Positions 1 to 8,756 of a stretch of 64,000 bases of DNA are shown piece after piece. This stretch comes from AP-15 sp963738185 (GTDB lineage Bacteria; Pseudomonadota; Alphaproteobacteria; ATCC43930; CGMCC-115725), in the NCBI GenBank assembly GCA_963738185.1, contig CAVTVA010000003.1, positions 1,240,001 to 1,304,000 on the forward strand, given 5' to 3'. Each line of letters starts with the position of its first letter. Position 1 is the stretch's first letter. The translations under genes and the position numbers were made by a program. The notes under the pieces are model-generated. The model ran no database searches, was not told the origin of the DNA, and worked only from the letters and a program-made list of their open reading frames with translations.

Positions 1-167
1 CTGTGACCACTTGAGATCGGTCTTGTCACGCCTCCGTCTGCCCATTTCATTCGCTTTTTCCAGCGCGATGTCCATGAGTTCGATAACAAGCTCTCGCGGA
101 AAGTTGGATGTGATTTGCCAATTGATCTCGGCATCATCGACTCGACCTTGGAGTGCTTTTGATTCAT
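1..167 (-). CDS. Possible partial hypothetical protein cut by the window edge
   Basis: The minus strand across the first ~150 bases reads as a charged, helix-forming peptide with natural composition (segments such as DDAEINWQITSNFPREL and LVIELMDIALEKANEMG), open to the window edge. An ATG at 167-165 opens a second frame (MNQKHSKVES) that would join it only through a one-base shift near position 145. No family is recognised. The plus strand over the same bases gives only serine/arginine-rich shadow sequence. The gene would continue beyond position 1. Existence is tentative. Confidence 0.3.
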   Translation of the reverse strand, partial: MNQKHSKVESMMPRSIGKSHPTFRESLLSNSWTSRWKKRMKWADGGVTRPISSGH

Positions 168-598
168 GCCCAGTATTTTTGCGGAAAGCAAGAGGCGAGT
201 GCAAAATCCTGCTGCCGTTGGCGCTCGGGCGGGACGCGATCATAGCGCTACGGCGTATCTGTGGTTATCGTCGTGGTCAACCCTGGCCCGTCAGCGCCTC
301 CGTGGGTTCAAAAGTGGCGCTGTGGACCGCCGATCGCGGCCAGGGCACCGCGAGCTGGATCGCTGCAACGTCGGTGATTGACTTCGGATCAGCCGTTGGA
401 AATAAGTCCCCGTTCCACCGCTACGGACTACTGGATAGAACCCGGCGATGTCGTCATTGCCCTCCAACTCGGGCCGGGGAGACCGACAGAAAGGATGCAA
501 AACATGGTGGGCTGCGGGTTCGCCGCTGGGCTCGATCGGAGAGTTTCAGGCACCGCGCTCCGGGCCGTTAGCCTGGGGATGACTGCTGGCGTGAACGG
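168..598. other. Gene-poor stretch, no supported feature
   Basis: About 430 bases between the partial minus-strand gene and the protein starting at 599. Several frames are open on both strands, but their translations are rich in Arg, Ser and Pro and match nothing known. No hairpin, tRNA or clear promoter stands out. It could hold the degraded 5' part of something, but I cannot support that. Confidence 0.4.
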
Positions 599-1639
599 AT
601 GATCTTTTTCTCGATCGGAATGCCGAGCCGTTTTGCCGAGTGGTGCGACGCGCTCACCGGGCGGATGGCCGAAGGCAGCTTCGGAACCGCGGAGTGCATC
701 GCCCTCAACACGCTCGAGGAGCTTGCTGCCGCAGTTTTGAGAACCCGGGCGTCTCGCCTCGTCGCGTGCTCCCGGCAACCAGTGGCTCGCCTTCAGTCCG
801 AGATCATCGATGCCAAACGGCCATATCTGGTGGCAATAGGCGATCCGCGTACCGCGCTGCGCAACCTCTCGGAACGAACGGGCTGCGATCTGCCCGAGGC
901 AACCCGTGCAGTGGCCAGCAGTTGCGCGGCGATACTCAGCCTGATGAGGGCGCCCGGCGCGCTTGTCGTATCGGCCGGCAACGCCGCGGATCCCGTGGCG
1001 GCCGCGACTGCAATTGCCGAACATTTTGAGCTTTCGGCGAGCAGAGGCGAGATTTCCGCAATCGTTTCTGAACTGTCCGAGGCCGGTATCACGCCGAACC
1101 AGGTCGAAGACAGCACTTGGTGGGAGGCGCTGAGCGAGCGCCAGCGCGCCGTCGTCAACGGAGCCTTGCTTCCGTACCTGTCGGGTGCTGATTTGGAGCC
1201 GCTAATCTGGGAGCCGGAACTGTTGTTCATTAACGATTCGTCCGCCCCGACACCTGCGACGGCCGCCCGCCTTGTCGATATCACCGGTCGAGTACGGTTC
1301 TTGGTCTATGGACCCTTTATCAATTTGCCGCGCGGGTCGTGGTCGGCCAACATCGTCCTGGGCTTTTCGGCGGAAGCCGCCGGGATGAGCTTTATGGTCG
1401 AGGTTTTCGCCGGGCGACAACTCGCCAGCACGCGCGTGGAGCCGTCGGCCGAGCAGATCATCGAGGCCAATCTTCATTTCGTCATTGATAATTCGGTCGA
1501 TCAGCCGGTGCAGGTGCGGATCGTCAACGAACGGGCCGCCTTCGACGGCCGACTCGCCCTCGGCCGTGTTACCGTGGCGCCACAGGCCGCGATAAGCCCC
1601 GAAACCCGCGATCGTCTCACCGCCGCTCTTCGCGAATGA
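599..1639 (+). CDS. Hypothetical protein, possible sulfotransferase-like N-terminus and beta-rich C-terminus
   Basis: Encodes 346 aa from an ATG. The first ~150 residues have alternating helix and strand with segments such as YLVAIGDPRTALRNL, reminiscent of the 'RDPR' loop of sulfotransferases, but no P-loop is seen, so this is only a resemblance. Residues ~205-330 are strand-rich (VRFLVYGPFINLPRGSWSAN), as in a jelly-roll or carbohydrate-binding fold. No signal peptide or membrane segment is visible. It lies convergent with the methyltransferase at 1652 and close to capsule-export genes, so a role in surface sugars is a guess from context. Codon use fits the window. Confidence 0.6.
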   Translation: MIFFSIGMPSRFAEWCDALTGRMAEGSFGTAECIALNTLEELAAAVLRTRASRLVACSRQPVARLQSEIIDAKRPYLVAIGDPRTALRNLSERTGCDLPEATRAVASSCAAILSLMRAPGALVVSAGNAADPVAAATAIAEHFELSASRGEISAIVSELSEAGITPNQVEDSTWWEALSERQRAVVNGALLPYLSGADLEPLIWEPELLFINDSSAPTPATAARLVDITGRVRFLVYGPFINLPRGSWSANIVLGFSAEAAGMSFMVEVFAGRQLASTRVEPSAEQIIEANLHFVIDNSVDQPVQVRIVNERAAFDGRLALGRVTVAPQAAISPETRDRLTAALRE

Positions 1640-1651
1640 GCGCGCAGGCCC

Positions 1652-2341
1652 TCACCCAAAGCAAGTGGGCTTCTTGATGATCATTCCCATCGAAGTGCAG
1701 GTGAATCCATCGACACTCAGCTTTAAATGCGCATGGTGCTGCGCTGGGATGTAGTGCTCGTGCCACCACGGCGGCAGATCGACAAAGCGATCGAGGATGC
1801 CGCTCCCCGCGCTGAAGTCATATTCTGCGACCTCGTAGCCTTTGTTACGCATGTCCTCGGCGAATTCAATAAGATGGCGGGCCTGGTACAGCACAGTCGG
1901 GTAATTGTCGATGGTCTCACCCTCATCCAACGTGAATTCCGTGGTATGGACCGCAACACCTCCTGGTTTGAGCGTCCGCAACGAGCTTTCGACAAAGCTC
2001 AATCCGTTTGCCAGGCTGCCGAGATGCTCGAGGGCACAGGCCGACCAGCAGAAATCAAATTGGCCATCGAGGTCGCAAGGGATCGAGTTCATGTCGAGAG
2101 GACGAAACTCGATCGCGGCAAGCCGCTGCTCATCCGGGCATATGTCGCGGATTCGAAGCTTTCGACATTCGCGATATGTTGGTCGGTTGACCGCCAGAGT
2201 CTCGGCCTCCGGCCGCTGTTGATCGAGGTCGGTCGCCATTACATGCGCGCCGTATTTGGCAAAGACACTGGGTAGCGGCTCCCGTCCGCAGCCAAAACCC
2301 AGCCCGCGCCGATCCGGGGCAAGCTCACCTTCGGCAAACAA
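1652..2341 (-). CDS. Class I SAM-dependent methyltransferase, N-terminus uncertain
   Basis: The product has the Rossmann methyltransferase pattern: motif I as GLGFGCGREPLPSVFAKYG, an acidic strand end (VMATDLDQQ), and the segment DFCWSACALEHLG before a helix, followed by LKPGGVAVHTTEF. The nearest legal start is TTG at 2341-2339, giving 229 aa. The same frame upstream still reads as family-like protein (WLPYWCQELRITPYYHRKIWEL) back to about 2455 with no ATG, GTG or TTG before a stop, so the true protein is longer and its start is missing or unusual. The substrate is unknown. The gene sits beside the polysaccharide export cluster, where such enzymes often cap or decorate glycans. Confidence 0.75.
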   Translation of the reverse strand: MFAEGELAPDRRGLGFGCGREPLPSVFAKYGAHVMATDLDQQRPEAETLAVNRPTYRECRKLRIRDICPDEQRLAAIEFRPLDMNSIPCDLDGQFDFCWSACALEHLGSLANGLSFVESSLRTLKPGGVAVHTTEFTLDEGETIDNYPTVLYQARHLIEFAEDMRNKGYEVAEYDFSAGSGILDRFVDLPPWWHEHYIPAQHHAHLKLSVDGFTCTSMGMIIKKPTCFG

Positions 2342-2456
2342 GGCCTGACATATATAGCATAGCTCCCAGATTTTCCTGTGATAATATGGCGTAATGCGAA
2401 GCTCTTGGCACCAGTATGGCAGCCAATCGGTGGCAAAATCGTCTTGGACGCACAGC

Positions 2457-2816
2457 TTAGATCTGGAGCTTAAACGGTGCGGGAGCTGCTATGGGCCGGC
2501 TGAAATCGCGATCAGCAAGAACACGCCCCAATTCATATCCTAGGTTCTTAACATCGAGAAAACAGGACGTTTGAGCTTGCCTGCCCCGGTGAACTTCTTG
2601 CCTCCACAATGCCATTTCCGTAGAAAAGGCCTGCAGAGTTCCTTCCATTCGTTGCCGGTCGTCAGCAGCTTTGCGCTGGTGCTCTTCGACCCGGTCGATA
2701 AAACTACCGATCTCATCCAGGTCAAATGTACTAAGGAAGTTGACGATCCTGCGCAGCTGGTGTAACGGGGCACGTTTCGGCCGCTTCGGGCGAGTTTTGT
2801 TCGCTGCTTCGGTCAT
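2457..2816 (-). CDS. Hypothetical helical protein
   Basis: Encodes 119 aa from ATG. A basic N-terminus (KTRPKRPKRAP) is followed by amphipathic helices (LRRIVNFLSTFDLDEIGSFIDRVEEHQRKAADDRQRME), suggesting a coiled-coil or scaffold protein. No catalytic motif is seen. Its stop overlaps the open frame of the downstream methyltransferase by one to two bases, so the two are probably co-transcribed. It matches no family I can name, and it could be the partner from which the methyltransferase is translated by coupling. Confidence 0.5.
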   Translation of the reverse strand: MTEAANKTRPKRPKRAPLHQLRRIVNFLSTFDLDEIGSFIDRVEEHQRKAADDRQRMEGTLQAFSTEMALWRQEVHRGRQAQTSCFLDVKNLGYELGRVLADRDFSRPIAAPAPFKLQI

Positions 2817-2891
2817 TTCGTAATTCTTGGCTCAATTAAAAGGCCGGACATATTCATTGTCGGCGGAAGGATCCATCCGGGAGAGATTAGT

Positions 2892-4258
2892 TTAGTTCCG
2901 GCGCGATTGCCACAGGTTAACGCGCGGCGGTGGTTCGGCGATCTGCGCGATCAGCCGGCGCACCGCGGCGAAATGGTCCTCCCAACGGGGCGGGCGCCAG
3001 TCGGCCAGGCGGCGCAGCTGCGCCTCGCGCCGCGGCGATTGCGGGGCCGCATAGTCGAGGATCGCGGTGCGCCAGCCGCGGCCGTCGAGCGGGTCGAGGT
3101 AGTCGGGGACGGCGCCGCCGGTCTCGCGCAGCGCCGGCAGATCGCTGCACAGCACCGGCACGCCGAGCGCCAGCGCCTCGATCACCGGAAAGCCGAAACC
3201 CTCGGCAAAGGACGGCAGCAGCAGCGCGCGCGCGCCGCGGATCACACGCGCCATCTCGGCGTCAGGGAGCGCATTGCGCTCGATGACCAGGCCGCGCAGT
3301 GCCGGGCAGCGCTCGAGCATGTCGATCACGTTCTGGGTGAGCCAGCCGCGCTGGCCGATCAGCACCAGCCGCGGCGCCGCCGGCCCCAGCTCGGCGGCGA
3401 GCCGGCGCCACAGGTTGAGCAGCAACAGGTGGTTTTTGCGCGCCTCGATGGTGCCGACGCAAACAAAATAAGGAGCGTCGCGGCCCTCGGGCGGCGCCCC
3501 CTGCGGGATCGCCGCCGTCGGCAGATCGCCAGCCGAACGGCGCGACAAGAATGGGCGGAGCCCGCCCGGCCCGCTCCAGATAAGGGCGGAAGGCGTCGGC
3601 GACCGCGGCCGAGCCGACGATGATCGCATCGCCGAGCGCCGCCGCCGTTTCGATCCGCTGCCGATGCCTCTGATCTTGCCCGGGTTTCGCATATTCGGGA
3701 AATTCGATCGGGATCAGATCGTGCACCAGGCAGACCAAGCGAGTGCCGCCGTAATGCTTGAGCCGGGCCAGCGCGCGGCGCGCCTCCAGGCGGTAATGGG
3801 AGACGAGCAGGTAAACCGAGGGCTCGGAGCTCGCCCCCAGGCGGGTCCGCAACGCGCGCTCACCGCGCGCCAAAAGCCCGAGGCGCAGCCGCAACACCTG
3901 CTGCTTTTGCCGCGGGTCAGGGTTGAGCGCAGTGCGGTCGCCGCACCACCCCGCGCCGAGCGCCGCAATGTACCGGGCGGCGGTCGGCCGCGGCAGCAGC
4001 CCCAATCGGCCGGCGGCATCGCTCGCCGCGAATGAGAGCCGTGCGTCGGACAGCAATCAGGTGCTCGGCATAGGCGAGCTCGACCCGATCGATCCCGGTC
4101 GGGGTTTCGCGCCCGGCGCGCGACAACAGGCGCGAAATGTCGAGAACGATCGGAGGGCCGGTCGGCGAGACGCCGGAGGCGCGCGAGACGGCCGGCTGCG
4201 CCGATCGAATATCGCCGGCGGGAGCAGCCGCAGCAGGGATCACGGCGGCATCGGTCAT
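2892..4258 (-). CDS. GT4 family glycosyltransferase, interrupted by two frameshifts
   Basis: The protein starts at ATG 4258-4256, overlapping the stop of the upstream permease as ATGA (MTDAAVIPAAAAPAG...PIVLDISRLLSRAGRETPTGIDRVELAYAEHL). The frame changes near 4050 (continuing LSDARLSFAASDAAGRL...VCLVHDLIPIEFPEY...ILVAPFG) and again near 3530 (continuing GDLPTAAIPQG...YFVCVGTIEARKNHLLLL). The C-terminal half carries the GT4/GT-B donor site, LLLPSFAEGFGFPVIEALALGVPVL, with the E-x7-E pattern. Each shift is removed by deleting one base, so an intact ~455-aa enzyme is likely. It would transfer an activated sugar in building the exported polysaccharide. It is the last gene of the kps-like operon. 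Confidence 0.8.
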
Positions 4259-5040
4259 TCGTTGACGATGTAGCGGCGCACGTCGCGCAATCCGAGCAGC
4301 CCGAACAGGGTGAGGCCGGCAAGGGTCAGGCTGAGCGGGGGGATGTCGTAATAGACTTGGATCACCGGGCCGAACAGCCCGCCGCGGATCATCTCGTAGG
4401 CCGGCAGCGCCGGCATGACCTTGAGCAGCACGTCGCGAACGCCCTGGGGCATCCAAGCGGCCATGTAAAAAAAGCCGGATACTGGCAGGTACATGTAGGA
4501 GATTGGGGCCCACATTTTTTCGAATACCGGGGTGCGCTCGCTGAATGCGGCGATGATCAATCCCACAGCGACGCACCACCAGGTCATATAAAAATAGCCG
4601 ACAAACAACAACGGCATGTTTTTTGGCCAATCCATGATCCCGAACGCGTAGAACACCCCGAACGCAAATGCCGCGGCGCCATAATTCCCCATAATCTCAA
4701 TGGCCATGCGGGCGAGGACCGTGTCGAACGGGGTCACGTTGCGGTGATAGAGCAGCGACACGTTGCCCCGCACGGCAAAGAGCATGCGCCCGCCCAGGTG
4801 ACGAAACAGCAGGATCGGGAAATAGCCGCTCCACACAAAGGGCACGACCGACAGGCCATGCTCGTAATGGCCGCGGATGATTCGCCACATCGCGATGACC
4901 GGCAGCGCGAACACCAGGAACTCGCCATAAGTCCAGGCGAAGCCGAGGTTCTCGCGGCCGAACCTTGTATAGGTCTCGCGCATGATCAGCGCCCCGACAA
5001 CGCGGCATTGAATGGCGAGGCTCCTAAAGAATTCCCGCAT
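4255..5040 (-). CDS. kpsM: Polysaccharide ABC exporter permease, KpsM/Wzm type
   Basis: Encodes 261 aa with about six hydrophobic segments (for example FLVFALPVIAMW, YGAAAFAFGVFYAFGI, LLFVGYFYMTWWCVAVGLIIAAF, LAGLTLFGLLGL). The N-terminus has the family's cytoplasmic amphipathic start with RETYTRFGRENLGFAW, typical of ABC-2 capsule exporters. It forms the inner-membrane channel with KpsT, carrying capsular or lipid-linked polysaccharide to the periplasm, where KpsE-type proteins receive it. It lies in one minus-strand run: kpsE, kpsT, glycosyltransferase, kpsM, glycosyltransferase. The stop overlaps the next start (ATGA). Confidence 0.9.
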   Translation of the reverse strand: MREFFRSLAIQCRVVGALIMRETYTRFGRENLGFAWTYGEFLVFALPVIAMWRIIRGHYEHGLSVVPFVWSGYFPILLFRHLGGRMLFAVRGNVSLLYHRNVTPFDTVLARMAIEIMGNYGAAAFAFGVFYAFGIMDWPKNMPLLFVGYFYMTWWCVAVGLIIAAFSERTPVFEKMWAPISYMYLPVSGFFYMAAWMPQGVRDVLLKVMPALPAYEMIRGGLFGPVIQVYYDIPPLSLTLAGLTLFGLLGLRDVRRYIVNE

Positions 5041-5143
5041 CGCTGCGATCTCCGCCGGGTTTGCGCCGTCGTCTGTTCGCGGTGGTTATAGTGGGGCGCC
5101 AAAGCCGATCGCAACGCTTTCGCCTGCGCGCGCGGATCTCGAT

Positions 5144-6493
5144 TCAGGCGAGCGCATGGTAGAGCGCTCCGATCCGCTCGCGATAGCGGTCGACCGAGAA
5201 ATTCATCGCCTGCGCCCGGCCGCGACGCGACAGTTCCGCGCGCAAATCGGCGTCGTCGACGATCGTGCGGATCCCGGCGGCGATCGCGTCGGTGCTGTAT
5301 GGATCGACCAACAGGGCGGCGTCGCCGGCGACTTCCGGGATCGAGGATTCGCGCGAGGTGACAACCGGGGTCCCCAGCACCATCGCTTCGAGCACCGGAA
5401 GCCCGAAGCCCTCGTACAAAGATGGGAACAGAACCGCCCTGGCGCCACGGATCAGCGACACCAACAGCGAAAACGGCACATAATCGTAGCGATGGACGGT
5501 CCGCCTCGGGCGGCGGTTGGCGCGCGTCTCGGAACCCTGCTTGTCTTGCAGCCCCTCGATCGTCCTGGTTTCGGCCTCGTTGTTCCAACCGCGGCCGGCG
5601 ACCAGCACCAGCGGAATATCGACACCGGACAACAGATAGCTCTCGATCAGGCGGCCAACATTCTTCTTGGGCTCCAAGGCTCCAAAAAACAGCAGGTATT
5701 CGTTGAACTCGAGGCCAAATGAGCCCTCCAGCTGCTCGGCGATCACCGCGTCGGGCCGTTCCCGATAGGCTGCGGGGAAATGCACCGCCTGGTAGGTGTT
5801 GGTGATCCGATGCTCCTCGACGCCAAGCAAAGCGATGATGTCGCGCTTCGAATTCTCCGACACTGTCACGATGTGGTCCGCCTGACGCGCGATCCGCTTG
5901 AGCACGCGAAACATCTGCCGCTTGTTGTCGAGCGTGGTGAACGGCAGCCGCAACGGCACCAGATCGTGAATCGTGTAGATGTTGCGGCCAGACCGGGAAT
6001 TCAGCGGCAGCGGGTAGGTACAGTGGAATATGTCGGGCGCCTGGTCGAAATCGAGACGCAGGAACTTGTTGGTCCGAGCAAAATGCGCGCGGGCATTGGC
6101 AAAAAGGTTGCGGGTGGCGAATGCCCGATGCTCGGGCGGCATGGTGGCCTCGAACTGGCGACGCACGACGACCCCGTCAAAATCTACCGGAACGGGCTTG
6201 ATTGCGGCAAAGCTGCGCAGCTGGTCGGCGAGGTAATTGATGGCTTGCCGGGGCAGCGGTGTCTTGGTTGCCCGCTTCTCGTCAAAAAACGCCACCTCGC
6301 GCAGCAACCGGTCTTTGGGCGGCCGCTGCGCCGAAGCGTAGACGACACCGATTTCGTAGCCGAGATCGCGCACCACCCGAGCGAGCATCCGCGTGTAGGT
6401 CGCAACACCGGTGCCCTGGGTCAGCGCCAGATTGAGGCCGTCATAGACGACACGGCCGGCGCTCTGCGGCACATCCTCGGGCTGGGCAACCAT
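5144..6493 (-). CDS. GT4 family glycosyltransferase
   Basis: Encodes 449 aa. The N-terminal GT-B lobe begins VVYDGLNLALTQGTGVATYTRML, the glycine-rich acceptor-side loop. HDLVPLRLPFTTLDN and VSENSKRDI follow mid-protein. The donor lobe has YLLFFGALEPKKNVGRLIESY and VLFPSLYEGFGLPVLEAMVLGTPVV, the E-x7-E nucleotide-sugar motif of retaining GT4 enzymes. No membrane segment is seen, so it should act on the cytoplasmic face. It is sandwiched between kpsT and kpsM, which indicates a role in assembling the exported glycan. Specificity cannot be inferred. Confidence 0.9.
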   Translation of the reverse strand: MVAQPEDVPQSAGRVVYDGLNLALTQGTGVATYTRMLARVVRDLGYEIGVVYASAQRPPKDRLLREVAFFDEKRATKTPLPRQAINYLADQLRSFAAIKPVPVDFDGVVVRRQFEATMPPEHRAFATRNLFANARAHFARTNKFLRLDFDQAPDIFHCTYPLPLNSRSGRNIYTIHDLVPLRLPFTTLDNKRQMFRVLKRIARQADHIVTVSENSKRDIIALLGVEEHRITNTYQAVHFPAAYRERPDAVIAEQLEGSFGLEFNEYLLFFGALEPKKNVGRLIESYLLSGVDIPLVLVAGRGWNNEAETRTIEGLQDKQGSETRANRRPRRTVHRYDYVPFSLLVSLIRGARAVLFPSLYEGFGLPVLEAMVLGTPVVTSRESSIPEVAGDAALLVDPYSTDAIAAGIRTIVDDADLRAELSRRGRAQAMNFSVDRYRERIGALYHALA

Positions 6494-6669
6494 CGGCTGA
6501 ATCGACCCTCATCAGTTTGTCGCATCGCTGGCCCGCGCCGTGCGGCCGATTGGGCCGGCGCCGCCCGCGTTGGCGGCCGCCAGTCGGCAATGGTCCGATT
6601 TCGAGCCGCCCTATACGCAGGGGCTCAGCCGCGCGCCGATCCCCGCCGCCGACAGAGCGCCATCAGATT

Positions 6670-7320
6670 TCACAGCGCGTTATAGATGTCGAGCGCCAGA
6701 TCGAGGTCGTCGAACATCTTGCCTCGCCCGCGATGCAGGACGAGCGCGCGCGAGCAGTAGCTCTTGATGAACTCGCCGACGTGCGAAGCCAGAATCAACG
6801 CACGGTCCGCGCGCTTCTCGAACAGCTCCTCATGGCAGCGCAGCTGAAAACCGTGATCACCGGCAGCAATCACCTCGTCGATCAGATAGCAGTCGAATTC
6901 GACCGCCAGCGACAGCGCGAAATTGAGCCGCGCACACATCCCGGCCGAATAGGTCTTGACCGGCTCCGACAAAAATTTGCCGAGCTCGGCAAAGTCGTCG
7001 ACCCGGTCGCGGATCTCGTCGAACCGCTTGCCATAGACGCGGGCGATAAAGCGGATGTTGTCGTTGCCGGTCAACACGCCATGAACGCCGCCGGCGACCG
7101 CCACCGGCCACGAGATCGACATGCCGCGCTCGATCGTGCCCGCGGTGGGCAGCTCGATGCCGCCGAGCAGCCGGATCAACGTCGATTTACCCGCCCCGTT
7201 GCGGCCGAGCAGGGCGATCTTTTCGCCCCTTGCCAGCGCGAACGACACCTCGCTCAAGACCCGGCGGTAGCCACCCATTTCGCTCGGGTAGTCCTTGCAG
7301 ACCTGGGTGACCTTGATCAT
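6670..7320 (-). CDS. kpsT: Polysaccharide ABC exporter ATPase, KpsT/Wzt type
   Basis: Encodes 216 aa, the usual length for KpsT without the C-terminal carbohydrate-binding domain of some Wzt proteins. Walker A is GRNGAGKST at about residue 40. The signature region is YSAGMCARLNFALSLA and Walker B is CYLIDEVIAAGD. It opens with IKVTQVCKDYPSEMGGYRRVL. It powers KpsM-mediated export. It is separated from kpsE by ~40 bases upstream and from the next glycosyltransferase by ~175 bases. Absence of a glycan-recognition tail fits the capsule (KpsMT) type better than the O-antigen type. Confidence 0.9.
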   Translation of the reverse strand: MIKVTQVCKDYPSEMGGYRRVLSEVSFALARGEKIALLGRNGAGKSTLIRLLGGIELPTAGTIERGMSISWPVAVAGGVHGVLTGNDNIRFIARVYGKRFDEIRDRVDDFAELGKFLSEPVKTYSAGMCARLNFALSLAVEFDCYLIDEVIAAGDHGFQLRCHEELFEKRADRALILASHVGEFIKSYCSRALVLHRGRGKMFDDLDLALDIYNAL

Positions 7321-7362
7321 GCGCGGGCTCGGTCCCCCGCTCAGCCGCCGACGGACCCGGCG

Positions 7363-8556
7363 CTAGGCGGCCGCATGTTCGCGCACGCTCGCCACCAGCA
7401 GCCAGGCGATGCCGTAAGCGAGCAGGCAGGTCGCCAAAACCATCGAAAACGACACGACCCGCTGCGGATACAACGCGAAATCCGGCAGATTGGGCTGCGC
7501 GATCGTTTCGAGATAGAGCTGCTGCCTCTGCGCGTCGAGCCGTGCCGCTTCGAGCGACTTGTAGGCCGACGCCAATTGCTTTTCCGAAAGCTGCAAGGCG
7601 ACGTCGAGATGCTCGTATCCGGTCTGCGCCGCGGCCACCGAGCCGCTATTGCCGGTAATCTTGCCGCGCTCGTCGGCGATCAGCTTGGTGAGCGAGGCGA
7701 GCCGCGTCCGCAGCACCGGGATCTGCGGGCTGTTTGGCGAATTTCGCAGCGCGTCGGCAAGCAAGCCCTGAGTTTGGGCCCGCTGTGAGTTCAGCTCCGC
7801 CACCAGCTTCAGCGGGCCCGCCGCGGCCGATTTGGGGTCGAGCATCTGCTCGTGCACGCGATAGGCGGTCAGCTGCTCCTGGATTGTGGCGATGCGCTTT
7901 TGGGTGGCGTTGACCTCGGCTTGGAAATTGCGCACCGCGTCATCTCGCTGCCGCTCGTTGAGCCGGTTGATCAGCTGTTCGCTGGCGGCCATCAGCGCCT
8001 TGGCGATGTTCTGCGCGTCCTCCGGCCGGTAAGCCTTGACCTCCAAGGTGCTGACGTTGGTAGACGAATTAAAATCGACCGAGACGAACCGCGAATAGGC
8101 TTTGTACAGCGCCTCGAAATCGTTGCGCCAATACATCAGCCCGGGAAAGCGGGAGACAATGTCGGCGCCCGGCCGATCGAGGACCGCGCGCAGATCATCG
8201 TGCCGTTCAAGCCCGCGGACCGCGTCGCGCGACATGATGAACTCCTGCACCAGCATCGCATCGTCCTGTCCCCCAGTGTTGCCCTGCAGCAGGCTGGCCA
8301 TGCCGCCGAGCATCGAGGACGATGTCGTCGGCCCGCGCACCACGAATTCCGCCTCCGACATATACTGGTCCGAGGCAACTCCGAAATAATAGACGGCGGC
8401 GACCAGGGTCGGCACCCCGACGATCGCCCAGAACCAGATGTTCAGCGCCCCAAACAGCCGGGCGAGCGAACCGACGCCCCAGGGCCGCACCACCACGCCG
8501 GCCGCAACCCGGCGAACCGCAACCTGCGCACGGCGAATACTCGGTAGATCGGACAT
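7363..8556 (-). CDS. kpsE: Capsule polysaccharide export inner-membrane protein, KpsE/Wzz-like
   Basis: Encodes 397 aa. One membrane segment lies near residues 38-60 (IWFWAIVGVPTLVAAVYYFGVA) and one near the C-terminus (VVSFSMVLATCLLAYGIAWLLVAS). Between them is a large periplasmic region with long coiled-coil helices (residues ~185-350) and the pre-membrane PNLPDFALYPQR proline motif of KpsE/PCP-3 proteins. Such proteins bridge the KpsMT exporter to the outer-membrane channel. It is the first gene of the minus-strand export operon. No KpsD, KpsC or KpsS homologues occur in the window, so the rest of the system must be elsewhere. Confidence 0.88.
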   Translation of the reverse strand: MSDLPSIRRAQVAVRRVAAGVVVRPWGVGSLARLFGALNIWFWAIVGVPTLVAAVYYFGVASDQYMSEAEFVVRGPTTSSSMLGGMASLLQGNTGGQDDAMLVQEFIMSRDAVRGLERHDDLRAVLDRPGADIVSRFPGLMYWRNDFEALYKAYSRFVSVDFNSSTNVSTLEVKAYRPEDAQNIAKALMAASEQLINRLNERQRDDAVRNFQAEVNATQKRIATIQEQLTAYRVHEQMLDPKSAAAGPLKLVAELNSQRAQTQGLLADALRNSPNSPQIPVLRTRLASLTKLIADERGKITGNSGSVAAAQTGYEHLDVALQLSEKQLASAYKSLEAARLDAQRQQLYLETIAQPNLPDFALYPQRVVSFSMVLATCLLAYGIAWLLVASVREHAAA

Positions 8557-8756
8557 GGGCGAACTCTGCAGCTGTGGACAGTGCCGATTGGCCGGCGATG
8601 CAAGGGGCGGATGATCCGGTTGGTCTCAGGGCAAGCACGATACCAACGAGATAAGCTTACCCCATCGCCGCCGCCTGCGAAAGAGCGCGAGATTGCTGAG
8701 CCGGCACCGTCTCGCCTCGGGCGGCGTCGAGCGGATGCGGCCCGGCGGTGCGCCCA

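Noticed and set aside
2239..2436. A 65-aa minus-strand frame overlapping the methyltransferase N-terminus
   Set aside because: Its translation has no family character, while the alternative frame reads as methyltransferase sequence through the same bases.
3525..4060. Programmed frameshifting in the glycosyltransferase gene
   Set aside because: No slippery heptamer or downstream pseudoknot is seen, and the same one-base pattern recurs in many unrelated genes, which favours sequence error.
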